This document shows, in pieces, positions 46,355-59,175 of a DNA stretch of 64,000 nt. The notes below the pieces were generated by a model. It did no database searches. It saw nothing but the letters and a program-made list of their open reading frames with translations, and had not been told where the DNA came from. The DNA comes from Sipunculus nudus (taxonomy: Eukaryota > Annelida > Sipuncula > Golfingiida > Sipunculidae): NCBI GenBank assembly GCA_026874595.1, contig CM049313.1, positions 58,487,159 to 58,551,158 on the forward strand, read 5' to 3'. A program made the translations under genes and the position numbers. Each line of letters begins with the position of its first letter. Within the stretch, counting starts at the first letter, position 1.

Positions 46355-47893
46355 AGCTCGGCTGACTTTAAATGATCTGAGCTTTAGCGATCATTCTTTG
46401 TCCGTCGTCAGTCTGTCCGTCTGTCCGTTAACCAGGCACAAATCGTAACCGCTGGACCTAGAATCTTGAAACTTGGCATTCTGAGAGGTCCATGAAAATC
46501 TCCTTGGAAACCAGAAATTAGGTCTCTGTTACCCATATCCTTCGAGCTATGGGGCCCAAAAGTACCCCCCCCCAGAATAGTCAAACATTTCATACAAATA
46601 CTTCAATATCTCATTAACTATGGTCATGATTTTTGGCATACATATTGATCATGAGATGTTCCATCAGTTCCTCCAGATTGGTGGCGCCACCTGTATTCTG
46701 TATTTTTTTTATTTTTTTACGAATTTATTTCTCTATTTTTGAGACCTTTAAAAATTTGAACATTTATTAACAGGGCACAAATCGTACAGGCTGGACCTAG
46801 AATCTTCATTCTTGATACACAGGGAGACCCATGAAAAATCTCCATTGAAACCTGAAATTAGGTCTCTGTTACCCATACCCTTTGAGCTATGGCACTCCAA
46901 AGTACAGCTCAGGATAATGGAAAATTTTATACAAAAGCTGAAGTATCTGAACAACTAATGCAGAGATCACCTTAATTGTATTCAGGGATATTGGTCATGG
47001 AGAGTTTCATCAGTTTCTGCAGACTGGTTGCATCACCTCTATTTATTCGGGTTTTTTTACGAATTTTTTCTCTATTTTGAGACTAAAAAAGATATGAATA
47101 TCTGTAAACAGGGCACAAAAAATAACAACTGGACCTAGAATCTTCATTCTTGACACACAGAGAGACCCATAAAAAGTCTCCAGGGAAACCTGAAATTAGT
47201 TCTCTGTTACCCATATCCTTTGAGCTATGGCTCTCCAAAATAGGCTTGGGATAATGGAAAATTTGATACAAAAGCTGAAGTATCTGAACAACTTATGCAG
47301 AGATCACCATAATTGTTCGCATGGATATTGATCATGGAGTGTTTCATCAGTTTCTGCAGACTGGTAGCGCCACCTTTATTTTTCAATTTTTGGATTTTTT
47401 TTCTCTATTTTTTAGAACTTTAAGGATGCTGTTACCTGTTAACGTGGCACAAATTGTAACAACTGGACCTAGAATCTTCATTCTTGTAATGCAAGGAGGC
47501 CTATGAAAGTGTCTGTGGAAACCTGAAATTAGGTCTCTGTTTCCAATATCCTTCACGCTATAGGACTCCGAAGTATCCCTCAGAATAATGGAAAATTTTA
47601 TACAAAAGCATATATATCTGAACAACTAATGCAGAGATCACCATGAGTCTTTGCATGGATATTAATTATGGAGTGTTTCTTCAGTTTCTGCAGACTGGTG
47701 GTACCACCTATATTTTATTTAATTTTTTAAGCATTTTTTCTCTATTTTTGAGATATATAAATACAGACACAATCTTGGCCTGTTGGTTAATCTGTTTGAT
47801 GCTTCAGTTGAATGGGTATATACTACAATTCAGATGATAAAATTTCCTTTTGCGAATGTCTTCCCAGTCAGCTGAGCGTCATGACCCATGGGT
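46355..47893 (+). mobile_element. Helitron-like non-autonomous element with four ~337-bp repeats
   Basis: The left end shows 'tagctcggctgac' with a complementary GAGCT about 20 bp on, followed by 'gtccgtctgtccgtt', a layout common at the 5' end of Helitron-like repeats in invertebrates. The right end has 'cagctgagcgtcatgacccatgggtcacttgg', in which TGACCCATGGGTCA (47881-47894) is a perfect palindrome followed by CTTGG, the position of the Helitron 3' hairpin. No Rep/helicase is encoded. It is unrelated in sequence to the intronic element at 21.8 kb but shares its architecture. Confidence 0.6.
46435..47770 (+). repeat. Tandem array, ~337-bp period, four units
   Basis: 'ggcaca' followed by 'tggacctagaatctt' starts at 46435, 46774, 47112 and 47446 (spacings 339, 338, 334). 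Each unit also carries 'cctgaaattaggtctctgtt' or a close variant and ends in T-rich sequence with 'ttctctatttttgaga'. Confidence 0.92.
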
Positions 47894-49344
47894 CACTTGG
47901 TTATAATATTGAATGAAGCAACTCAAGAGACACAAAATGACGAGGTCACCCAACTACGACAGGGCAGCTGAAACGTGCTATTTAACAGTAACAAGTTTCT
48001 AAAAATTCCATGCAGAGGTTTTTATTAGTTCTCATGATACATCTGGGCGGCTTTTCAAAACTCAGCTCAAAACGTACTATCCACAAAACGCTTTATCTGC
48101 GGATACATTCAAATATGTTTGTTTGTGTAATCAATTCTTTTAAAATAAATAGTTCTTTGATAATTTGAGGTGTTTTTTTTATAATTAAAGATGGTAAAAA
48201 GTGTAGGTCATACTTCAAGGCACATGTATTATTTTATTTCTAGGTTTTGTCTTTCAATACCTTGCTGCCTGTGAATAATTCTGAATGTAAAAGAGATAAA
48301 TCAATTATTTATTTAGAAATCATAGAGGACGCATCTCCATAAACAATCTTAATAACCCTTTTTTATAATATTTTTGTACCATGGGCTCGGACGCAAAGTG
48401 CACATAAACCATTCATGCTATTTAGGTATTTTTCCTAGAGTTGACGGTTCAAGACCAAGCTCCGTATAATTTGAATGCGTGAAATGCCATGACAAATTTT
48501 ATAATTATCTCTGACGCCAAAGAAGAGGCAATTTTACTGTGTGCATTGAAAACACCAAAGCCCAACGAGGAATACCTTTCCTGAGAGGTTATTTTCATCA
48601 TACATTTGTCTGTTGTCATACATTTGTCTTTCGTTATATTATTGTTTAACATTTATCTGATGATTTTAGTCGTAAATACACGACTCAGTAGGCATCTGTG
48701 TTAGCTTGGTAATGCTTACTCGATACGTGATAAAGCCATACTGGGGAATGTATTTCAAGGTCATCCATTCTGTTGCACTGGGATCGTAGTCTTAAAATTA
48801 GGATACGAATGATGATTTAAACACGTGATAAAAATACACGTGAACTAGCACACCAAAGTGAGTCCGTCTCTATGGTAACGAGATATTTCCTGTGCAGTGT
48901 ATAAGTTGAATATTGTCCAGTAAGTCATGCGAACCATGGTTGCATTCATGCGGTCAAAATTCAACAATATGCTGAGTTAAAACATTTTTTCTCGCACATG
49001 TGAGGTGTTGTGAGAAAATATACCGAAAAAGCTAGCGATTGTTTTGGTTTATGTAAAGTTACAGCCTACTTGTAAGCAATGAGGCGTTGTCATAAATAAC
49101 GGATTTTTTTTTTTTTGCATACTCATAGTGCCTTACAGTGCGGTCCTCGATGAAGGATGTAAGGATGCTATGGTTGAAGTGTGGTGATTCCCTGTGATAT
49201 CTCTATGTAGGTTGTAAATGAACAATGTTTATTCAACTAGCATTTAAAGTTTAATCGTCAACATTTCTCAAACAATGTTTTTTCGAAGCATTTTAATTTC
49301 CTAAATTTAAGATATCATATCACCTATCTGACCCTTATAAACTA
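47894..49344. other. No gene recognised
   Basis: Nothing identified. Confidence 0.45.
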
Positions 49345-49520
49345 AAGGTAATTCCTTGGAGCTTTCATAGAAACAGTTATGAAAACGTTGATATCACCGC
49401 ACACAGGCTGCTTGTTTTGTTTATATCAACGTGTTTATATCAAACATGTTGTTGATAAACAAGTTTACACATCCTTCAAAAAGGCCTTATAAGAACTTTT
49501 CACAACCAAGATTATCCTTA
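49345..49520. repeat. Dispersed repeat, copy 1 of 3
   Basis: Core 'accgcacacaggctg' (49396-49410), preceded by 'gaaaacgttgat' and followed by 'gataaacaagtttacacatc'. Related copies at 53717-53890 and 57765-57920. Confidence 0.6.
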
Positions 49521-50717
49521 GATCATTGATATATACACAGGAGAAGCTGGACATCACATAAATTCTTTTCGAAAGGTACGTGATTGGGCACTTTTGAGTA
49601 ACTTGCTGTCTCTTTAGAATAAATTTCTATTCCTTCATCCCTTTCGTGAAGGCTATCTCCAAATTGTTCAGAATCCACTGTGCGCAATTAAACAACTTGA
49701 TGACATGACCCTCGCTTGTCAGTAACATACATTGATAGTATTTATAAAGCGCTAAATAAAAAAAAATCCTCCACTAAAACGCTGTACATGCACTAAGCGA
49801 CAGTAAAACGTACAATACCATGAAAAGTAGAACTGATAAAAATTAGTGCAGGTAAAAGTTTGAATATAGCACTATTAATATAATGTGTTTTAACATAGAA
49901 AAAGAAGTTCTTCATATCTCTTAGAAGCAGACACTGTAAACGTGACTGTGATCTATGATCATCCACTAACATTTTTGCCCTGGGAGATAAATAGTGTAGC
50001 ATGTATAAATTTCAAAATAGAGTTTACTTTTATTTAAGATCAAAGCGTATTCACATTTAAACACGCACAGAATACAGGAGAAGTCTGAGTAAACTCGATA
50101 ATAAAAGCTTTAAACCTTTAACTATCCCCCTTTTCTTTTGTTTCTGTGTTGGAAAATATCTTCAAACCTGACGTGGCGTCCAATTATCACGTGGTTATCA
50201 TTAGGCTTAAGCAACCTCTGTGCTGACCGAGGTAATAAACAGAACAAGGAAAGCTTTGAAGACTCAAGCCAGGGAAAAATTTAAAGACCATACAAGATTG
50301 TTACATCTTTACTGAGTGACAAATAACTATTTCAAGCGAAAGGCTAACCCTAGAGGATTTCTTACAAAACAGCCAGTAACGAGATCATTAAGCGTGTAAC
50401 ACCTTTAGTTCGCCAGCAAGACATGCTTTTTCGAAAATGAAAACATGACTTGTTGTGTGACAAGTCATTCAAAATAGGTCTTTGAAAGCCAGACCAAAGA
50501 ATTTTCACCATTTAAATCCAGCCATTACCGCAAGCTGCATGTATGATGCATCGGGATTGTGATATGTATTATCGATGGGTGGCATTTGTTCTGGTACTTG
50601 TTTCTATTGAACTTAAAAGATATTTTGATAATATACATATTGTCAAATGTGAATATATAGATCACAAAAGGCAAAAGATCACACGGTTGACAAATGTGGG
50701 TTTAGTTGACATCATGG
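49521..50717. other. No gene recognised
   Basis: Nothing identified. Confidence 0.45.

Positions 50718-50781
<64 letters not shown>
50718..50781. repeat. (TA)n microsatellite
   Basis: About 31 TA units followed directly by 'cagtcaatcccaatttgtg', a MITE-like end. Confidence 0.95.
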
Positions 50782-50785
<4 letters not shown>

Positions 50786-51185
50786 TCAATCCCAATTTGT
50801 GTCATATCGGTTTATAGAAAATCCCGTTTATTGTCACATAAATGGGAAATTCTTAACCATTTCATATGTATACATTAGTAAATCTTACCGTTTAATATAA
50901 TGGAATATTGTCATAATCCCGGTTATTGTCATGCTTGGAACCCTTGGGAGTGATACTCAACGGTACCTAGCTAGTTAATGTATTAAGAAACCACCTAAAT
51001 CCAGATCATTGTGTTTCTTCGTACATTAATATAGGCGATGTTTACGATCACATGCCATTCATACTGAACTCCTGACCTTTGCTCGGCCGCAGTTTTCACC
51101 TTAGTGGCGTTTCGCCGAGATGATATCACGCACGAGCTGTTAACAGTGTTTATCCATTTGAAATTCCCTTTGAGGTATATATATA

Positions 51186-52203
51186 CAGTGAAACCTATCT
51201 AAAGCGGACAGTCAAGGGACTCAATCATTTTGTCCTTAATTATGAGGTGTCCTTGTTAGGCAGGTTGACCTACGTTGATTACTGAGGGATTATAAATAAA
51301 GACAACGAACAGCTGCAAGCTCTCTTTATCCAAATGCGATAAAGGTAATCTTTATCTCAAAGATAATGACGACGTTGACAATGCGAAGATTGTAATGGCT
51401 ACGAACCTAGGAACATTCTTTTTTAATAGGTGAATGTAGCTTAAGCCTAAAATAAACTTTCTTTGATGATGGTTGTTTGGTTTGATTTGATTTAATGTTG
51501 AAGGCACCCGAGATTAAACGAACCTCTAGGAGCTTGTGCACGGCGGTATGGTACAAACAGCTACGGAGCAAGCAGTTGTTTGACACTGAGCAGATCAGTG
51601 TGAGATATACTGTGCAAAACCGCTAATTTAATATCAAATATATAGCCTGCTATAACAAAGTGGCTAGTTTTACAGTTAGATATTGCGCGGGTGATCAGGG
51701 ACGCATGGGTAATCGGTAGCCGTTTAATCAATTTAATGACCCCGCGGTCGATCGAAAATATGCAGGTTCGCAACATGTGAATGATCAACCGTGAAATAAA
51801 GTCACACGATGTTTACCGCTTCATATTTGCTGTATTTAACTAAGGAGCACATCACACCATGACATGAACACAGCCACGCATTAAGGTCACAAATGGGGAT
51901 TGCATAATCCTTTGTGTTCCAGTACCAGGAAAGCAACAGTACAGGTGGTCTGTGATGTTGCCCGGGGCGAGTGATCAGTGTCCGCCGAAGGTTGCGTATC
52001 GTGTCCGCATTTCTCAGGTTCATTTACTCTTAGAATGTTGGTTCGAGTTGAAATCTGCTGTCCGTTGTCCGCAGTAGTGAGGTGTCCGCCCTACAGAGGT
52101 TCCGCTTATACATAACATATAGGGAATTTTGAAGGGACTTAACTATCTTGTCCGTTATAGCCAGCTGTCCGCCTAAGAGAGGTGTCCGTTAGTCCAGTTT
52201 TCA

Positions 52204-52206
<3 letters not shown>
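51186..52206. mobile_element. 1.0-kb TIR element (CAGTGAAA ends)
   Basis: The left end is CAGTGAAACCTATC; the complement of the right end is CAGTGAAAACTGGAC. The subterminal regions share 'gcggaca', 'gtcc' and 'ggtgtcc' phrases in inverted order over 60-100 bp. TA dinucleotides flank both ends, and (TA)n tracts extend outward. No transposase open frame is visible. This end type is widespread in invertebrate MITEs; superfamily not assigned. Confidence 0.65.

Positions 52207-52250
<44 letters not shown>
52207..52250. repeat. (TA)n microsatellite
   Basis: TA run directly attached to the right end of the TIR element. Confidence 0.95.
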
Positions 52251-52256
<6 letters not shown>

Positions 52257-53716
52257 ACACATTACATATACATACACATTGTCACCAGATGATCGCACAA
52301 GCGGACCTTTGGCTCGTGAGTGAAGCTTGTTGAATTGGCGCCCATTAAAGGACCCGGAGAGGCATGGATTAAGTAATAAACACTACTTACTTCACAATTT
52401 GTGGTTCTTGACCTTAATTTGTTTTTTTACTCTTCTTGCCATTAATTTAATCGCCCGCCTTATAATCTACCATTTTCGTCATGGACTCAACACATGGTCC
52501 TTTTCCCTAATCTTTCGGCTGTCTTTTATGTCTATAAGTGAACATAAAACTACTACAGATATAATCAGCATAAAATACAAAAACAAAAGATTGGGGAAGA
52601 ATTGCCGGAATCGTAAGCAGGAATGTGAAGGATACCATAAGTACGGGCACTGTGGTTGAAAGAGAAACGCATTATACGAGTGAAAGGTCAAGATCGATGT
52701 CGCCACGGTCAAAGGTCAGATTGTGGTAAATGTCAAGGTTATTACCAAAACGTACGGGCTCTGTGATTAAACGGGGAAACGCATTATACGAGTGAAAGGA
52801 CAAGATCGATATCGCTAAGGTCAAATGTCACATTATGGACAAAGTCAAGGTTATTACCAAAACCGTTACCCTTGTACTTTGATGCGCTAGAAACATCACG
52901 ATCGATGTAATCAGTCTTTTCTACATTTATTTTCCCTTGTGTTGGTGCCATAGACACAGGTGGGCGTCTTAATGTTAATAAATTCTTTAAAGGGTTGTGA
53001 ACCCAATATATCTTCAACATAAAATATCTCATTAACAGAAATGGAACCTGCAAGCAGGAATAAGTATCGTTATTTATCTCTGCCAGACTGACACAGCTCC
53101 TTTCTTATGTTCAACCCGTTCCCACCTCATTTCCCTGGAAGGCGTTTTTACTGATCATGCATATTAATAATACACTGTTCCTACCGCAAGTAATAAACTG
53201 GGTAACAGGATCATCTTCTAAATACACCCGGGAGACTCGCTGTCTGTGAACCATTTTATCATCGGGACTAAAACTGTTTAAATTGTTTCGGGAGAGAAAT
53301 TTGCCAATAAAATAAAACTTTTTTTTTTTATTTTACAACATTATTTGACATAGAATATGGGCTCGAGCTAACACATCTAGATAGATTTTTATTGAATGAT
53401 CAATGTAGCCTTTCAATGGAAATATTTTTTTTTATAATATAAGAGAAACTTATAATCAGTCCATGCAGGATGAAGTACTATTTTCTTGGAACATGCCCTA
53501 TCATCTGGAATGTCGAAACTCAAATTCAAATTCCCTTTTCTCCTTATCTTGGGAAGCAGGTGATTTCCAAGAAAGGGGATGTAACCTTAACAGTAATAAG
53601 TACGCCATGCCCTGCATAATCTAAACCACTATGGTAAACAAATTAGTATCCCTTGTGTTTAAATAAGTCATATGTCACAAGGACTATCAGAGCGTTTGTG
53701 ATAAAGAAATGAAGGT
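52251..53716. other. No gene recognised; a short direct duplication
   Basis: A phrase with 'gaaacgcattatacgagtga' and 'aggtcaagatcgat' near 52660-52760 recurs at about 52770-52870, giving an old ~110-bp duplication. No exon was recognised. Confidence 0.45.
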
Positions 53717-53890
53717 CATTTAAGGGACCTATTCTGATATCTGACGTTAATTGATAATATATAACCCTTTTTAAAAAATAGATCAGAAAACGTCGACCCC
53801 ACCACGCACAGGCTGTTTAGGTTGTTTTAAACACTTCATTATAGTATGCGGGGGCCGAAAATAGTCCAAACACATTCAGGAAGAGCTTAT
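53717..53890. repeat. Dispersed repeat, copy 2 of 3
   Basis: Contains 'agaaaacgtcgacccc' and 'accacgcacaggctgttta', matching the cores at 49.4 and 57.8 kb, with upstream 'gggacctattctgatatctgac' matching copy 3. Confidence 0.6.
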
Positions 53891-56544
53891 GGTGCACGTC
53901 AAATTTTGCAAATGGTGTTTTGAAACCGATGACCTTTCAACTTCCGCACGTATGCAACCATCCACCTTCAGTAACATTTTTCGTTTGTCAACGTACATTT
54001 ACGCAAGTAACGTAATTATTAACAACTGGCATATAAATAAACATATACACATATCACAGAGGCGTTACAATAACCTTTTTAAGGAGAAAGTACCTATAAT
54101 TCATTATATGTACACAAAGTAAAAAGAAAAACACAAACAGGTAAGGCAGGTGCATAACTCACTTTAATTAAGATTGGTAAAAAATAATGGTGGTGCATAA
54201 TCTGATGGTTTTGATTACTTTTATTTTCCTGAATTTCGTATATGCCTTTTATTTTATATTCAAGTGGGAAATAATACTACAAAGAACCAGGTTTAAGTTC
54301 AAGCCATTATTACTATTCATCTCTAGACAGATAACTTGTTTTCCCTCAGCGAAAATCAAATGAACCTATGTAATCTGTGAATGTGTATTTATTTAACCAA
54401 TGTTCTTCAAGGAATCTGTACTATAGTAACCATATCTTGAGAGAACAAAAATGTCTTGCGTGTAATATTATTTGAGTAGAGTATATCCAAAGAGTGATAA
54501 TCTAGTTATTTCATCGGTTATTGATTATCTTATGTTTTTATGTATTCGTAGTACAAGAAAATTTACAAAACAAATAAGCCGAAAAGGGATATAAGCTTCA
54601 AGAGAATCTTTAATAAAAACTTCCGTAAACAGATTACCAATTTTTTGATCGACTAAATATGCTTAAATCATAATGAAACAGTCACAATGGATTCAAATGA
54701 GAATAACATATCTGCTGTAATCAGTAATGTATAGACGTGATAGTGGGGTCGCTTTGAGCCTCATATGTTGAACCATCTGTTGACTATAATTAGTTTCATC
54801 TCCTCATGTCCACCTTTTTGCTATGAAAATTTTAATTGGTTACATTTTAAGGGGAAAATGTAATTAAGGGTGGAAGATTACAAGGCCTAATTTTTAACAA
54901 GGCAAATAAAAATCATGTCTTAGCCTTATATAAGAAACATAATTATATAAAAATAGAGAAATCAGTCTACATTTCACAACTGATCAATTCCACTGATAGC
55001 AGTCAAGCTCATTGGTCAAATGCAAAAGCAGTGTTGTCAGATGCTGATGGATGATGTCATGTAAATACTCTAAAAATATAACCAGCTGAAACAAATACGG
55101 CTACTCATGTAGGGAGACATCTGATCTGTTAGATCATTGTAAAGAGTCGAAAAGTTGTGAAACACTAGCTGGAGATTTATTGTATTTCTTTAAACTGCCA
55201 TATTAGGCTGTCACTTCCATCTGCAGATTTCTTAGAAATTATTGAAGATATAAACTTTTATTAAAATTATTTCCAAAATAAACAGGTGGATACAGGTTGG
55301 TGGAATGGAGTAAAGGGCATTTATCTTTTTTTAATTTAATGTCCAAATATCATGTAATCAGCAAGTGATGCCACGTGAAAAAAAAACACGAGACCTGTTT
55401 TTTAAAGTCAGACTAATGTACCCCCTGTTATTTGTGACACATGCTGTAGAATACGAAATCATCTTCTCGTATTGCACTGACAGAATTCTGTTATGAATGT
55501 TATATAGCTTTGTTTCTGATAGGGCGTTTCCATCGAACATTTATCGTACATATGAAACAAATAAATAAAGCATAATAATAACATACTTCAATTTGTTCCT
55601 CTGAATGGCTTTATACGTTCTGTCTGCGATTCACCATGTTTTTTTTCAATTTGGGGGAGGATTGGTAGGACGTGGTTTTTATCATAGGCCACCGTAGGGG
55701 TACATGGATGAACGGGGGTTGTAGTTTGAACTGTTCATAACGAACAGGACTTATTGTTGCCCTGACACAGAAAGATGATGGAACTGATTTGGCATGTAAA
55801 ACCCTAGGAGCTGGGCCACAGTAAATCTTGTCATCCCAGGACGTGATCCATTGCCATCGGATATTGTAGGAAAACCTGGTTGAACGTGATTACCATGACG
55901 CTTCCGTGAAACCTATGTAAGTGACCCCAGCGAGAACGTGGCGCGTACTGGGAAAACGGGGCCTATCTACGCTCAACTACGTCAAGCCACCTTTTACGGA
56001 TAGGGCCGTTCTCACAAGTGCTCGCCACTATCTCGCTTCGGTACTGTTATTTGCTACTATGTTATTTGATCTGCAGACAAACATTTTAAATTCTGCAGAA
56101 AAACTCAGTCGTGAACAAACCCCTATAAAGAAATCCTGGATTCGCCCCTGAAGCGCTGGTGTTCGATCGATTATGCTTTCCGTGGAATGCAAGAAAATCT
56201 TCCCACAATGAAGACATATCGGAGGGACAGACAGACTAGGTTTGAATATTTCAATCACATTAAAATTACATGGATTTTATATATTTTTTCCCTCTATTAT
56301 TCTCACCATTGACCAGACCATATTTAATCATTTATTTAACCTTTATAAGTCAAGGGACGAGAATGTAAGAAAATGGCATTAATAGACATGCCATAAAATA
56401 TCTAATACATTTTGTAAATAAGATGGCATTTTTTATCAAACCAGATTACAGGTTACTTATATTAAAAGGAAGATTATTTATATACAACTGCACTATTTTA
56501 TAAAAAAAAATCATACGTGGATACTGGAAAATCAAGTGGTTAAG
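53891..56544. other. No gene recognised
   Basis: No domain found. At 56117-56152, 'aaatcctggattcgcccctg' looks like the end of a hAT-like MITE of the kind at 18763-18958; a matching left end was not found. Confidence 0.4.
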
Positions 56545-56735
56545 ATCTCCATTAACGACTCGGGTTTTATCCCTAGCTTGGCTGTGGGAGTGGGTTCTAG
56601 GGGCTCGTCCGAGGTATGTGGTTTTTCTTCCGGGTCCTCCGGTTTCCTTAACTTCCAGCGTCAACCAAACACCACTGTCCCAGCCATGGGCAGTATTTAT
56701 TATTATTAGTTGTACCGTCCATGTAAAATGAATAA
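56545..56735. repeat. Possible SINE-like interspersed repeat
   Basis: 'ttcttccgggtcctccggtt' followed by 'tcctt' and an AATAAA-containing A/T-rich end resemble a conserved phrase found in many invertebrate interspersed repeats. No tRNA-like head was confirmed. Confidence 0.25.
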
Positions 56736-57414
56736 AGTGTATATACATTAAATAGAGGACGAGCCTGACTGATCGTTTCTGAATGGACGTGATTCTCAAG
56801 GAAGAGATACCCTGTGTCCCCCATAGCCAAAACTCTATATATAAAAAAGCAGAAAGTGATTTTGAAACACAAATATAAAGCACAAAAAGAGCGCACACCT
56901 CCACCATCGAGGTTTCTAACCTTTCCTGCTACCAGTTAATAGAGTGTGAATCACCTTAAACATAAAATAAGCAGATTCTTGATCCTATTGACAATACGAG
57001 ACTCTTTTATATATAGTACGAGAGATTCTTTGAGATTTTAAAGTATTTGAACACCAAAATAGAAATACTAACAGATGAAACAATGATTTCTTTTCATCTT
57101 TATCTAAAATGAGTCGATGATCTTGGAAATAATTTGAAAAAAAATTGATGCATAATCAAAATGATTGGGAGAAATAAAGTTAAAACATTAAAAAAATAGC
57201 CCCGGCATCCTATTTCGCAATATAGGATAAACTTGACAGTGCAGGATGAGTTGCTGAAGTAAGCGAGTCAGTGTCGTTTTGTCAGCAGAATCCTGCGTGT
57301 CCAATCAATACTGTGCTGTGTGGCGCTGCTTAACGGCTGAAGCTTCTCTTAACTTCATGACTGTGCTGGTGCCAGTTGCCACAGGTTGTATCATTCCGCT
57401 CAGTACATGCCAGG

Positions 57415-57606
57415 ATGCTGCACGCTCGATACCGGAGTCTGGTACTTCACGTGGTAGCCTTGACATCGTTCATCCCTGCCCGGTCAGATAAACCTACTCC
57501 TGTACCTTGTACCGTCACACACAGGCGACTGTCCTGTACTCAACCAGACACGATAAGCGAAATACCGAAGTTAGACCGGAAGCAAGCTAAAAACATCAGG
57601 GAAATG
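57415..57606 (+). CDS. Candidate first coding exon, unknown product
   Basis: ATG at 57415 opens about 64 codons with balanced composition and a hydrophobic stretch near the start ('SLVLHVVALTSFIPA') that could be a signal peptide, and runs to a donor-like GTGAGT at 57607. The surroundings (57240-57600) contain more CpG than the neighbouring sequence. No domain is recognised and no second exon was found, so this is a weak call. Confidence 0.22.
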
Positions 57607-57764
57607 TGAGTAGACACCTTTTATAATAATAATGTAGTGAATTATACTGTCAGGAAACACTGTATTCTGTATGACTCGAAAATATCGCATGATATTGAAC
57701 GAACGAATAAATTCGAAAAAATAACTAAAGGGTGGCCAATTAAATCGTTTTAATTCATTATCCT

Positions 57765-57920
57765 TAAAGGGGCAATTCCAAAATCTGACATCTAGTAACA
57801 AGAATATCCCCTTGAAACACAAATAAAAATAGGCCAAAAAAGCTGATCCCACCGCATACAGCTTGTAGATAAACAAGCTCGAATACACATCTATAACAAA
57901 GGCGTTTCCCCACAGGTATT
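57765..57920. repeat. Dispersed repeat, copy 3 of 3
   Basis: Contains 'aagctgatcccaccgcatac' then 'agcttgtagataaacaagct', matching the cores at 49.4 and 53.8 kb. Confidence 0.6.
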
Positions 57921-58317
57921 ACCTACAGTTTGTTTGTATATACGCAGAGTAAGCAATAAAATACAAATTCTTCAGTGAAGGTAGCTGGATATCTGACTTT
58001 ATTAGTGTGTTCCGGGGATCTTCAAAGTGTTACCGCAAGGCGTAATGGAATAACAACAGACAAAACGATCGTTATTGCACTTACCACACAGTCCAGACGC
58101 TTATATAAATACATTGTTGGCATTGGGATATTTCATAAGCTAACTGTTTCTATCCTATTAATGAACAGAAAACTTTAGCAAACCTTTGCTATTTCCTTAT
58201 AAATTTGATCATATGTATTTTCTTGAATAAAGACATTCGGTATTGCAGTAGCGAAAAAAAAATCTAAATTTTAAATAAGAGGCAAGAAAATATCACACTA
58301 TACAAAAAAATCACATC
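57921..58317. other. No gene recognised
   Basis: Nothing identified. Confidence 0.4.
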
Positions 58318-58503
58318 CAGGGTTGCCAAGTTTTTTCAAGTGTGGTAAATACCATGCAGGCGGTAATTACCGATATTAACCTTCGTGTGAAAAACATCCT
58401 AAAGTAGAAAAAAAACTAATAATCTGATCAATGCATGGGTGACGACCAGATATCTGAATGAATTAAAATGAAATATCATGAATTATCATGATATATATAT
58501 TTA

Positions 58504-58544
<41 letters not shown>

Positions 58545-58688
58545 AATAAATATACAAATAGGCTTCCTCACACTTCTAAACCCGAAGATTAACTCAGCCT
58601 TGATTCAGTTAGTATGCTTAATTCCTATTGTCAGCTCATCTATAAAGATTTATGTTGCAATATTTTAGTAATGAGTAATAGGGAAACG

Positions 58689-58748
<60 letters not shown>

Positions 58749-58958
58749 TAAAATTGCAATATGCAACATTAAAATAAAACAATTTTCTATACTTCATTAT
58801 ACCCTGTAAAGTATATTTCATTTGAAATTTGGATATGAATTTTTTTCCCAGTAATTCGTGGTAAATATCAGTATCTCCCAGTTATTCCCAGTTAATCCCT
58901 GTTTTTGCAAACCGATCAGGTAAACGGGTTTTTTTCCAGGGTCAACATTACAACCCTT
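58318..58958. mobile_element. hAT-like MITE, 641 bp
   Basis: The left end CAGGGTTGCCAAG and the complement of the right end (AAGGGTTGTAATG) are imperfect inverted repeats of a hAT type. The adjacent 8-bp sequences 'atcacatc' (58310-58317) and 'attatatc' (58959-58966) differ only by two C/T changes, consistent with an old 8-bp target duplication. Subterminal 'gtggtaaatacca' and 'cgtggtaaatatcag' also correspond. Internal (TTA)n at 58505-58543 and (TA)n at 58692-58742. No transposase. Confidence 0.55.
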
Positions 58959-59044
58959 ATTATATCAGTTAATACAAATCTATCACATCGGTGTATACAA
59001 AGACTAATTTAGCCCTAATAGTAGGAATGGTAATAATCATTATC

Positions 59045-59175
59045 CAGCTCCGATATGAGGTTAAATAAAAAGGAATTTGTACTAACTTCTGATAAGTTTT
59101 ATTTATACCTAAATGGCCAGATAAAGGAGCATCATGTGCAATGCTTAGAACTTCATTGCGAAAGCTGTTGGGCAC
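59045..59175 (-). pseudogene. Integrase N-terminal fragment, minus-strand copy
   Basis: Encodes 'SFRNEVLSIAHDAPLSGHLG', the start of the HHCC zinc-binding domain with both His present, then loses homology to the + copy near 59045. Confidence 0.65.

Noticed and set aside
50543-50878. Open frames with long Tyr-Ile runs
   Set aside because: Translation of (TA)n microsatellites; the same applies to frames at 18978-19235, 37599-37781, 41655-41870 and 58636-58821.
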